From: Deltaproteobacteria bacterium
Lineage (GTDB): Bacteria; Bdellovibrionota; UBA1018; UBA923
NCBI GenBank assembly: GCA_016194725.1
Contig: JACQAW010000108.1
Location: forward strand, 1-9,707
Reading direction: 5' to 3'
DNA: 9,707 nucleotides
Part shown: positions 1-6,808 of the stretch, in pieces
How positions within the stretch are numbered: position 1 is the stretch's first letter
How the letters are laid out: every line of letters starts with the position of its first letter
Notes under the pieces: generated by a model
Databases searched by the model: none
Told to the model about the DNA's origin: nothing
Seen by the model: only the letters and a program-made list of their open reading frames with translations
Translations under genes and position numbers: made by a program

Positions 1-2966
1 CCGACATTATCGAAAACGCGGTCATGAGCGTGGACGGCGTGCAGCTCGTGCAGTCAGTTTCGCAGCAGGGACTGACCCAGATCACGATTCAGTTCATGTT
101 GCAGCAGGATATCAACGTCGCTTTGCAGCTGGTGCAGACCAAAGTTTCGCAGGCGCAGAAAAACCTGCCGCAGACGATTGATCCGCCCATCATCACCAAA
201 ACAAATCCCGCCGACCAGCCCATCATGTGGGCGGCCGCCTATTATCAGGGGGGCAGCATCCGCAATCTGGCGATGTTCGTGCGCGACCATCTGAAAGACC
301 GGCTCACGACTATCAACGGCGTGGGTGACGTGCAGATGGGCGGGTTCGTCGACCCACAGATGCGTATCTGGCTGCGCAACGAAGACATGCGCAAGCGTGA
401 AATCACGCACACCGACATCATCGATGCCGTGAACAACGAGCATCAGCTTTCGCCCACCGGGTACCAGGACAAGGGCAACACCGAGTCCTACGTGCGCGTG
501 CATTCCGAGTTCGCCAATGCGCAGGAATGCATGGATCTGATGATTCCAGCGCGCCAGGGCACGCCGGTTTACCGCAATATTCGCGTGGGCGACGTCGCGG
601 AATGCGTCGAGGCCACCGACGAGGTCCGCCGCATCTCGCGCTACAAAGGAATTTTTCCGACGATCGGCATGGGCATCATCAAGCAGCACGGCACCAACGC
701 CGTGGCGATCGCCGATTCCGTCAAGGCCCGCATGAAGACGCTGGGCGACGTGCTGCCCAAGGGCATGAGCATGGGTATCGTTACTGACAATACCGTGTTT
801 ATCAGGCAGTCGATCGACGAGCTGCTTTTCACGCTTCTCATGGCTGTGGGTTTGACGTCAGTGGTCTGTTACCTTTTTCTGGGAACCCTGAGCTCGGCGT
901 TTAATGTCATTCTGGCGATTCCGGTTTCACTCGTCGGAACGTTTATCGTGCTGCGGTATCTGGGCTTCACCATCAATAGCTTCACGCTCATGGGCCTTTC
1001 GCTTTCGATCGGTATCGTGGTCGATGACGCCATCATGGTGCTGGAAAACATCACCCGACATGCCGAGTTGGGCAAGAGCCGAGTGCATGCGGCTATTGTG
1101 GGAGCCCGGGAAATTACCGGGCCCGCCATCGCGGCCTCGCTGGCAATTCTGGCCATCTTCGTGCCCGTGGTGTTCATGCAAGGCATCGTTGGAAAATTTT
1201 TCTATCAGTTCGGCATCACGCTGTCGGTGGCCGTGATGATCTCGTTGCTCGAAGCCCTGACACTGGCCCCCATGCGGTGTTCGCAGTTTTTGCAGCTGCG
1301 CGGCGAGAATTTCATCACGATGCGTGTGAACCACTGGATGGAAAGGCTTGCCGCCGCCTACAAGCGAGCCCTGACGTGGTGCCTGAACTGGCGCTGGAGC
1401 GTGCTTGGGGTGGCGAGCCTGATGTTTTTCATTTCTCTGGTCACCATTAAATACCTGCGCAAGGAATTTATTCCTCCACAAGACCAAAGCCGATTTCTGG
1501 TCACCTTGTATACGAAGATGGGTTCGTCGCTGGAGCTGACGGACAGCGTTTTCAAGGACGCCGAAAAGCTCTATCGTTCGCGACCCGAGATTGACACCTA
1601 TTACGTGGCAGTGGGCGGCCTGGGCGGCGGTCTCGTGAACCAGGGCATCTCGTTTATCACGCTAAAGGATCCACCTGTCCGGCCAATCGCGCCTCCTTTC
1701 CAGAAAAAGCCCACGCAGCAAGAGTTCATGGTTTTTATGCGCGGCGAGCTGGCCAAGCTGCCCAACGTGCAGCGAGCCGCGATTCTCGACCTTTCGCTGA
1801 CCGGTTTCAGCGCACAGCGGGGCTACCCGATCGAGTTCGAGCTGCAGGGGCCGGAATGGGGCAAACTTGCCGAACTATCCATCGAGATGCGCAAGCGTCT
1901 GGCTGCTTCGGGGCTCATGGCCGACGTGGACACCGATTACAATCCCAACATGCCCGAGAGCGAGATCTATCCGGATCGCCAAAAGGCCGCCAAGTCGGGC
2001 GTGCCCGTGGCCACGATTTCCAGCGCGGTAGCGGCGATGGTGGGTGGCCTGAAACTGCTTCCCAATAAATACACCGACGACGCCGGACATCGCGACGACA
2101 TTCAGATCAAGCTGGTGCAGGACCAGAATCGCGATCAGGTCGACATCAACAAGATCTGGATTCGAAACGTCTACGGCGAAATCGTGCCGCTCAGCCGCGT
2201 GATCGACATCAAGGCGGGCAGCACCCTGCTTACGGTTACGCGCTACAACCGCGAGCGCGGAATCGGCATCTATGGCAACTTCGCGGCGGGCAAGTCGCAG
2301 TCTGACGTTATGGCGTACGTGGAGAAGATGGGCAAAGAGCTGCTGCCGCCGGGCTACCACGTCACCATGGCCGGAAGCTCGCAGGCCTTTACCGAATCGA
2401 TCAATAGCTTGCTCATGGCCCTGGTGCTGGGGATATTCGTGGCCTATATGGTGCTCGCCAGCCAGTTCAATAGCTTTCTGCATCCGGCGGTCATTCTGCT
2501 GGCGCTGCCTTTCAGCATCACCGGCGCGCTGCTGGCCATGGGAATCACCGATACGTCGGTGAATATTTACAGTCTCATCGGAATTCTGCTGCTCATGGGT
2601 ATCGTGAAAAAGAATTCGATTCTGCTCGTCGAGTTCACGAACCATCGAAGGTCAGAAGGGTTGTCGGTGGGCGAAGCGCTGCTCGATGCCTGCCCGGTGC
2701 GTCTGCGCCCCATTCTCATGACCTCGATTGCCACGATTGCCGGAGCTTTTCCCGAAGCGATTGCCACGGGCGCGGGCTCCGAGATTATTCGCCCCATGGC
2801 CGTGGCGGTGGTGGGTGGCGTGCTGGTGTCGACTTTTCTGACTTTGTTCGTGGTGCCCTGCGCTTACAGCCTGGCCTCGCGGCTCGAAAACCACAAACAG
2901 GAAGATGCTCTTAAAGAGGCGATCAAGACGATGAAGGAGCTGCCCATGGAGCCGCAGCACGTCTGA
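1..2966 (+). CDS. RND efflux transporter permease, HAE1/AcrB type (5' truncated by window)
   Basis: This is the inner-membrane proton-drug antiporter of a tripartite RND efflux pump. The reading frame is open from base 3, and seven codons precede the first ATG at base 24, so the gene starts upstream. Compared with AcrB, roughly 55-60 N-terminal residues including TM1 are missing. Numbered from that ATG, membrane segments TM2-TM7 lie at about 264-474 and TM8-TM12 at about 795-945, separated by the usual large periplasmic loop. The proton-relay aspartates of TM4 are present (GIVVDDAIMVLEN, D334 and D335), as is the TM10 lysine in MGIVKKNSILLVEF (K863). EFIPPQDQSRF after TM7 and TLAPMRCSQF in TM6 are typical of the HAE1 branch. 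These residues suggest a working pump; substrates cannot be told. No membrane-fusion protein or outer-membrane channel gene follows, so they are probably upstream or elsewhere. Confidence 0.95.
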   Translation, partial: DIIENAVMSVDGVQLVQSVSQQGLTQITIQFMLQQDINVALQLVQTKVSQAQKNLPQTIDPPIITKTNPADQPIMWAAAYYQGGSIRNLAMFVRDHLKDRLTTINGVGDVQMGGFVDPQMRIWLRNEDMRKREITHTDIIDAVNNEHQLSPTGYQDKGNTESYVRVHSEFANAQECMDLMIPARQGTPVYRNIRVGDVAECVEATDEVRRISRYKGIFPTIGMGIIKQHGTNAVAIADSVKARMKTLGDVLPKGMSMGIVTDNTVFIRQSIDELLFTLLMAVGLTSVVCYLFLGTLSSAFNVILAIPVSLVGTFIVLRYLGFTINSFTLMGLSLSIGIVVDDAIMVLENITRHAELGKSRVHAAIVGAREITGPAIAASLAILAIFVPVVFMQGIVGKFFYQFGITLSVAVMISLLEALTLAPMRCSQFLQLRGENFITMRVNHWMERLAAAYKRALTWCLNWRWSVLGVASLMFFISLVTIKYLRKEFIPPQDQSRFLVTLYTKMGSSLELTDSVFKDAEKLYRSRPEIDTYYVAVGGLGGGLVNQGISFITLKDPPVRPIAPPFQKKPTQQEFMVFMRGELAKLPNVQRAAILDLSLTGFSAQRGYPIEFELQGPEWGKLAELSIEMRKRLAASGLMADVDTDYNPNMPESEIYPDRQKAAKSGVPVATISSAVAAMVGGLKLLPNKYTDDAGHRDDIQIKLVQDQNRDQVDINKIWIRNVYGEIVPLSRVIDIKAGSTLLTVTRYNRERGIGIYGNFAAGKSQSDVMAYVEKMGKELLPPGYHVTMAGSSQAFTESINSLLMALVLGIFVAYMVLASQFNSFLHPAVILLALPFSITGALLAMGITDTSVNIYSLIGILLLMGIVKKNSILLVEFTNHRRSEGLSVGEALLDACPVRLRPILMTSIATIAGAFPEAIATGAGSEIIRPMAVAVVGGVLVSTFLTLFVVPCAYSLASRLENHKQEDALKEAIKTMKELPMEPQHV

Positions 2967-2995
2967 GAGGCCCGATTGGCCGTCCGCGAAAATTC

Positions 2996-3025
2996 TTGTC
3001 AAACCACATCGCCTGGCGGTATTTC
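2996..3025 (+). promoter_or_regulatory. weak possible promoter before the Hcp-like gene
   Basis: TTGTCA at 2996-3001 matches five of six bases of the sigma-70 -35 consensus. An 18-base spacer leads to TATTTC at 3020-3025, a poor -10. Transcription from it would start almost at the ribosome binding site, which counts against it. Read-through from the RND gene is equally possible, because no terminator separates the two. Confidence 0.2.
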
Positions 3026-3031
3026 GGCCGC

Positions 3032-3037
3032 AAGGAG
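3032..3037 (+). promoter_or_regulatory. ribosome binding site fixing the Hcp-like start
   Basis: AAGGAG lies six bases before ATG 3044. It selects this ATG over in-frame upstream starts and places the signal peptide at the very N-terminus. Confidence 0.8.
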
Positions 3038-3043
3038 ATATTT

Positions 3044-3577
3044 ATGAAAATGATGATGTTCTTGGTCAGTTTGGCGCTGCTTTCGGCTGCGCCCGCAATG
3101 GCGAATACCTTTCACATGCAGGTCGACGGCAAGGCGCAGGGCAAGTTCAGGGGTGAAGGGAGTGGCGAAAAAAATGGCCTGATCACCGGCATGCACCTGG
3201 CATTCGAAGTGAAGTCACCTCGGGATCCGGCTTCGGGCCTGCCCAGCGGCAAGCGCCAGTACTCGCCAATCGTCGTGACCAAGGAATGGGGCGCGGCTTC
3301 GACTCAGCTGCTGCGCGCGCTGCTCAACAACGAACAACTCAAGACGGTAGTCTTGAACTTCTACAAGCCAAGCCCAAACGGCAGCGAAGTGTTGTTCGAA
3401 ACCTGGACGCTCACCGATGCCAGCATCAGTGATTTGAAGTCGTATGTTTCGCCCACGGTTGCCGGCGATCCTTATTCGGGCAAGAATCTCGAAGACGTGT
3501 CGTTCACGTTTCACAGGCTTGAAATTCTTAACCACGAAACCAAAGACGTGGTGGTCGTCGACGACACGCACCAGTAA
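3044..3577 (+). CDS. Hcp-family (type VI tube-like) protein with a Sec signal peptide
   Basis: This 177-residue protein resembles Hcp, the hexameric ring protein that builds the type VI secretion tube. Its core SPRDPASGLPSGKRQYSP (58-75), then VVTKEWG and QLLRALLNNEQLKTVVLNFY (88-107), and the late LEDVSFTFHRLEI (149-161) follow the Hcp pattern of a GKRxxxPxxxxKE strand, an LLxAL helix and a C-terminal VSFxFxxIE strand. Unlike ordinary Hcp, residues 1-20 form a classical signal peptide: MK, a hydrophobic stretch from 4 to about 15, and an AMA cleavage site before N21. The protein should therefore reach the periplasm or beyond through Sec. No other type VI gene is present. The start follows from the ribosome binding site at 3032-3037. 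A strong terminator follows. Family assignment is fairly sure; the role is unknown. It may be an exported protein reusing the Hcp fold. Confidence 0.82.
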   Translation: MKMMMFLVSLALLSAAPAMANTFHMQVDGKAQGKFRGEGSGEKNGLITGMHLAFEVKSPRDPASGLPSGKRQYSPIVVTKEWGAASTQLLRALLNNEQLKTVVLNFYKPSPNGSEVLFETWTLTDASISDLKSYVSPTVAGDPYSGKNLEDVSFTFHRLEILNHETKDVVVVDDTHQ

Positions 3578-3607
3578 GTTTTGCTCGCAGGTTTGAAACC
3601 GATTGGC

Positions 3608-3639
3608 CGCGGCCCCGTAAAAGGGCCGCGTTTTTTTTT
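3608..3639 (+). terminator. intrinsic terminator after the Hcp-like gene
   Basis: A perfect 8-bp GC-rich stem (CGCGGCCC at 3608-3615 with GGGCCGCG at 3623-3630) has a seven-base loop and is followed directly by nine T residues (3631-3639). It begins 30 bases after the stop codon and separates the Hcp-like gene from the repeat-protein gene. Confidence 0.93.
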
Positions 3640-3815
3640 GGCTGCTTGAAATCCGGCTCCCTGCCGTCTTGGTTTTGAACACGTGATTAACTCTTCTTTT
3701 GAGTGCTCGATTTCAGGCCGCTTTGGGCCAGGAACTTCGCTTGGGGTTTCAGGCGGTTGGCAAACACCATCCATGGCATACGCCTTGTATAGTCTTACCC
3801 AAAGAGGAGATTCAA
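3640..3815 (+). promoter_or_regulatory. leader region of the repeat-protein gene
   Basis: This non-coding stretch must hold the promoter of the repeat-protein gene, since a terminator precedes it. The only -10-like hexamer near the gene is TATAGT at 3788-3793, with no -35 at the right distance (TTGGCA at 3757-3762 is 25 bases away). The ribosome binding site GAGGAG is at 3804-3809, six bases before ATG 3816. It decides that start over an in-frame TTG at 3699, which would add 39 residues with no export or family character. Confidence 0.45.
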
Positions 3816-4847
3816 ATGCTTAAAAAGGTGTCGTCACTCATTGCTCTCGCGCTCACGGTATCGTTCGTAGCGCCCGCGACCAGCGCCCATGCCTGCCATG
3901 GCGGAGAAGACTGCGGCATCGACGCCCGCGCCTTCATGCAGCTGAACGGACACTACTGTTCGAATCGCACTGACGTGCTTTCCAAAGACGAAGCTCTGGC
4001 CGCGGCCAAGGTCATTGCCAGCGGACATATGAATACCGAGCAGTTCCTCACCATTTATGACAAAGTTTGCAGCTCGAGCAAGTCAACCCATATCGCCAAA
4101 GAAGTTCGCTACGGCCGTCTCGATTACCGGGTTTTCAACGAATACCTGGGCCATTACTGCAGTAACCGCACCGATGTGCTGAGCGTGGACAACACCATTG
4201 ATGTTGCCCGCAATGTCGCGCGCGGCGAAATCGGACCCGAGCAGTTTCGGACCATTTACGACAAGACGTGCAGCCCTTCGGGCGCCGTTTCGATCGCAAA
4301 AGAAGTTCGTCGTGGGCAGCTTGACTACGATTCCTTTAATGAATACCTGGGCCATTACTGCGACGCCCGCACCGACGTGCTGAGTCTGGGCAACACCCTT
4401 GAAGTTTCGCGTGACGTGGCTCGCGGAAACTTCAGTCGCCGTGCCTTTCTGGGCTCGTATAACAAGGTTTGCAATGTGCCTTTCGCCATTCGCGTGGGTA
4501 AAGAAGCGGGCCGGGGCGAGCTGGACTTTGACGTCTTCAATCGCATTCTTTACACGTATTGCGGCAGCCGCAGCCACTACCTGGGCAACGACGAAACGAT
4601 CGAAATTGCCGAGCTGGCCGGACGCCGGGAAATCAAACTCGAAACCTTCTTGCAAGCCTACAACCAGACCTGCGACTTCGACATGTCCAAGCAGCTCGGT
4701 TGCGCAGGCCAGCTGGGTTCGTTGGAACGTACTGGAAGCGAAAAGTCGGCCAACCTGAGCGACGAATCGGGCACCAAGGCCGCAGGCAAGGCCGCCCCTA
4801 TCGCGATTCTCGAAAGCAAAACACCGGGTAAAAGCCGCATCGACTGA
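3816..4847 (+). CDS. secreted cysteine-rich protein with four 67-residue repeats
   Basis: I do not recognise this 343-residue protein. Residues 1-24 look like a signal peptide (MLKK, a hydrophobic stretch from 8 to about 20, then ATSAHA), giving a periplasmic, surface or secreted product. A short CHGGEDC stretch follows (C27, C33). Four repeats begin at F40, F107, F174 and F241, each exactly 67 residues apart, with the fourth cut short near 295. Each carries two cysteines 37 residues apart: C48/C85, C115/C152, C182/C219 and C249/C286. The consensus is roughly FNEYLGHYCxxRTDVLS, a helix ending VARGEI, FxxxYDKxC, then a helix ending KEVRRGxLDYD. It is probably an alpha-helical solenoid with disulfides. 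A further cysteine is at 296. The tail (about 300-343) is rich in Ser, Gly, Lys and Ala and probably disordered. The upstream Hcp-like gene is also exported, but a terminator separates them. Confidence 0.85.
   Translation: MLKKVSSLIALALTVSFVAPATSAHACHGGEDCGIDARAFMQLNGHYCSNRTDVLSKDEALAAAKVIASGHMNTEQFLTIYDKVCSSSKSTHIAKEVRYGRLDYRVFNEYLGHYCSNRTDVLSVDNTIDVARNVARGEIGPEQFRTIYDKTCSPSGAVSIAKEVRRGQLDYDSFNEYLGHYCDARTDVLSLGNTLEVSRDVARGNFSRRAFLGSYNKVCNVPFAIRVGKEAGRGELDFDVFNRILYTYCGSRSHYLGNDETIEIAELAGRREIKLETFLQAYNQTCDFDMSKQLGCAGQLGSLERTGSEKSANLSDESGTKAAGKAAPIAILESKTPGKSRID
3933..4700 (+). repeat. in-frame tandem repeat, 201-bp period, four units
   Basis: The units are 3933-4133, 4134-4334, 4335-4535 and a partial 4536-4700. 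Units 1-3 are close in protein sequence and the fourth is more diverged. At DNA level the best conserved block lies at 4140-4160 and 4341-4361, identical over 21 bases at a distance of exactly 201. Synonymous differences elsewhere show that the units are old and kept by selection on protein, not a fresh duplication. Confidence 0.9.
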
Positions 4848-4873
4848 TCGCAGCGTACGGTGAAGAGGGTAAG

Positions 4874-6190
4874 CTAGAGCAGGGGACCGAAAATTCTGCC
4901 GATGCCATCCAGGTAACTCGAGGCCCAGTGGTTAGCGGGGTGTGTCTTCCGCGTTTTGGTAAAGATACCCGTAAACCAGGCGGCCACGGCTTCGACTGAA
5001 TCTTTTGAGGTGAGCCTGACGCCGACTTCATAGTTGTAAAGAAGACTTCTCATATCCAGATTCGCCGAGCCGATCAGCGCAAACGTGTCGTCCATGACGG
5101 TCATCTTTGCGTGCATCATGCCGGCCATGAAAAGGCAAAGCTGGCCGCCGGCATGATCGATCTGTTTGAGGTAGCTGCCTCGGCACAGATCGGCCAGGGG
5201 GTGGTTGGAATGAGCAGGCACCACGATGCGCACATCGACGCCACGGCGGCAGGCCAGCTCGAGGGCGCGCGCCAGCGTTTCGTCGGGAATGAAGTAGGGC
5301 GTGGCGATCCAGATTCGGGTTCTTGCCGCGAAAATCTGGGTCAGAAGCAGCTCATAGAGCGTGTCGCCGGGAACATCGGGGCCGCTGGCGATAACTTTGA
5401 CGGGCACCTGGCCGGTTGCTGTGACAGGCAATGGCGACGCTTCGATTGGCTTGCCCGAGGCGAAAAGCCAATCGGAATTGAAAATATTTTCAAGCTCCGG
5501 CAAAGCTTCGCCGCTGACCTCGAAAGAAAAATCAGTCCAGCGCTTCGGGCTCGGGGTGGGGCCCATGTATTCGTCGGTGGCATTCATGCCGCCAAGAATG
5601 GCCCGCTGCCCATCAATGAGTACCATCTTGCGATGGTTGCGCAAATTGGAATGGCCCGAAAACGGCATGCGCAGCAAAGGCATGAAGATGGCAAAGTCAC
5701 CGCCCGCTTTTTTTAACTCGCGCAGCCGTGAACGCGGAAACCAAAGTGACCCCACGCCATCCAGGAGCAGGCGTACCTGGACGCCCTGCCGAGCCTTTTC
5801 GCAAAGCGCATCCAGAATGGCCTGTCCCACTGCGTCTTTGCCCAGGATGAAAGTTGCAAAATGTATTCGGGATTTGGCGGCGTGAATGGCCAGTAGAATG
5901 GCCTCATACGCCGCTTCGCCCGAGGCCAGGGGCCGGAAGTCGTTGCCCGACGTTGTTTTTGGCGATTGCAGCTTGGAGTACAGCACTGCTTTTTGCCCGG
6001 CCAGGCGCCTGATCTTGCGGTCGCCTATGAACAGGTATAGCGGAATGCCCACATAGGGCACCAAGCCCATGATGAGCAGCCAGGCCATGGTGCTGCCCGG
6101 GGCGCGCCGCTCGCTGAGCACCTTTGAGATCAGAACGACCGTGAAAATAAAGGTCGCCATGGACATGAGATGGTGAAACGTCAGCGTCAT
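4874..6190 (-). CDS. cls: cardiolipin synthase (phospholipase D superfamily)
   Basis: This inner-membrane enzyme joins two phosphatidylglycerol molecules into cardiolipin and glycerol. The 438 residues have the full ClsA-type layout. Two N-terminal membrane helices lie at about 7-25 and 33-55, ending with VGIPLYLFIGDRKIRR. Two HKD catalytic motifs follow: H186-R-K188 with D193, then GGMN at 200-203; and H360-A-K362 with D367, then GSAN at 374-377 and NYEVG at 386-390. Both active sites are intact. The length is somewhat under E. coli ClsA (about 486). The start ATG at 6190 has no clear ribosome binding site; ATG codons at residues 9 and 11 are alternatives that keep the first helix. The gene converges on the repeat-protein gene with 26 bases between, where I see no terminator, and diverges from the DsbA-like gene across 81 bases. 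Confidence 0.93.
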   Translation of the reverse strand: MTLTFHHLMSMATFIFTVVLISKVLSERRAPGSTMAWLLIMGLVPYVGIPLYLFIGDRKIRRLAGQKAVLYSKLQSPKTTSGNDFRPLASGEAAYEAILLAIHAAKSRIHFATFILGKDAVGQAILDALCEKARQGVQVRLLLDGVGSLWFPRSRLRELKKAGGDFAIFMPLLRMPFSGHSNLRNHRKMVLIDGQRAILGGMNATDEYMGPTPSPKRWTDFSFEVSGEALPELENIFNSDWLFASGKPIEASPLPVTATGQVPVKVIASGPDVPGDTLYELLLTQIFAARTRIWIATPYFIPDETLARALELACRRGVDVRIVVPAHSNHPLADLCRGSYLKQIDHAGGQLCLFMAGMMHAKMTVMDDTFALIGSANLDMRSLLYNYEVGVRLTSKDSVEAVAAWFTGIFTKTRKTHPANHWASSYLDGIGRIFGPLL

Positions 6191-6271
6191 AGGTGCTTGA
6201 TGAAGTAACGCATCGGTGGCTCATAAAAAAGGTATAGTTGCTGCAGTAAAGAGATTCAGGAGGATGTTGCG
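6191..6271. promoter_or_regulatory. divergent leader between cls and the DsbA-like gene
   Basis: This region must serve both divergent genes. On the + strand, TATAGT at 6233-6238 is a plausible -10, but no -35 stands 16-18 bases before it. A near-perfect ribosome binding site, AGGAGG, is at 6258-6263, eight bases before ATG 6272. No convincing element is seen for cls. Confidence 0.4.
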
Positions 6272-6802
6272 ATGAAACAGCTTGGCGATCATGTCAAAGG
6301 GCCCCCGGGAGCCGACCTGGTTTTAGTGGAATATTCTGATTTTCAAAGCCCCTATTCGGCCGAGGTGGTTGACGTTATCGACGAATTGCTCAAGTCCTTC
6401 GGCGGCAAGCTGCGTTTTGTCTTTCGGCATTTTCCGCAGCCGGGTGTTCACGAGTATGCCTTGAGCGGGGCGCTAGCGGCCGAAGCTGCAGCACGGCAAA
6501 AAAAGTTTTGGGCCATGTACCGCGTGCTGTTCAGAAATCAGGTGGCGCTGGATCGCGAAACCATTCTTACCTTTGCCGAAGACCTGGACCTGGATTTGAG
6601 TCAGTTCGAGCAGGACCTGGACAGCGAGCTAACTCTGCGCCGCGTGCAGCGCGGAGTGCTGCTGGGCGAAAAACAGGGCGTCAATCGCACGCCGACTTTT
6701 TTCATCAACGACGTCAAATATGAGGGCGGCACTGATTTCGAATCCTTGGCGGGTGCGTTGGAAGATGCGCTGCGCGGCGGCTCCAAGAAGCTGGTAGCTT
6801 GA
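6272..6802 (+). CDS. DsbA-family thioredoxin-fold protein lacking the catalytic cysteines
   Basis: The 176 residues align along their whole length with the cytoplasmic DsbA/Thioredoxin_4 type of domain, which is also found fused to some NhaA antiporters. GDHVKGPPGADLVLVEYSDF (5-24) is the start of the fold, LRFVFRHFP (47-55) the next strand, RQKKFWAMYRVLF (75-87) the inserted helical domain, and NRTPTFFINDVKYEGG (138-153) the cis-proline loop with P141. The usual CPYC site is SPYS here (S26, S29; codons AGC and TCG at 6347 and 6356), and no cysteine occurs anywhere in the protein. It cannot do thiol-disulfide exchange. There is no signal peptide or membrane helix, so it is probably cytoplasmic. 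It may bind peptides or act as a chaperone or adaptor, or have an unrelated activity. Its stop is 6 bases from the stop of the convergent kinase gene. Confidence 0.88.
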   Translation: MKQLGDHVKGPPGADLVLVEYSDFQSPYSAEVVDVIDELLKSFGGKLRFVFRHFPQPGVHEYALSGALAAEAAARQKKFWAMYRVLFRNQVALDRETILTFAEDLDLDLSQFEQDLDSELTLRRVQRGVLLGEKQGVNRTPTFFINDVKYEGGTDFESLAGALEDALRGGSKKLVA

Positions 6803-6808
6803 AGCGGT

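Noticed and set aside
1875..2645. 256-codon open frame on the minus strand inside the RND gene (also 54-689 and 927-1487)
   Set aside because: These lie fully antisense to a well-conserved transporter and are rich in His, Arg, Gln and Asp without family motifs. They are shadows of the high-GC coding strand.
2967..2985. GGCC-CGATT-GGCC hairpin after the RND stop as a terminator
   Set aside because: Only a 4-bp stem and no T run; it does not support termination.
3044..3577. Part of a type VI secretion locus
   Set aside because: No sheath, baseplate, VgrG, ClpV or TssJ/L/M genes are seen on either side, and the signal peptide argues against a normal tube subunit.
3711..3754. Direct repeat TTTCAGGC at 3711-3718 and 3747-3754
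   Set aside because: Eight bases in two copies within a short spacer is too little to support an operator or attachment site.
3933..4700. Regular spacing suggesting a CRISPR or non-coding tandem array
   Set aside because: The period is 201 bases, in frame, with synonymous differences and conserved protein residues, so it is a coding repeat.
5111..5716. 201-codon + strand frame opposite cls
   Set aside because: It overlaps the intact HKD-containing enzyme and has no motif of its own; composition is that of an antisense shadow.
6347..6358. Loss of the CPYC cysteines as a sequencing error
   Set aside because: Two separate codons are changed, TCG needs two substitutions from a cysteine codon, and the frame around them is clean.
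6272..6802. Fragment of an NhaA antiporter with a C-terminal thioredoxin domain
   Set aside because: The gene has its own AGGAGG site and start, and no antiporter sequence is present upstream, where cls lies on the other strand.
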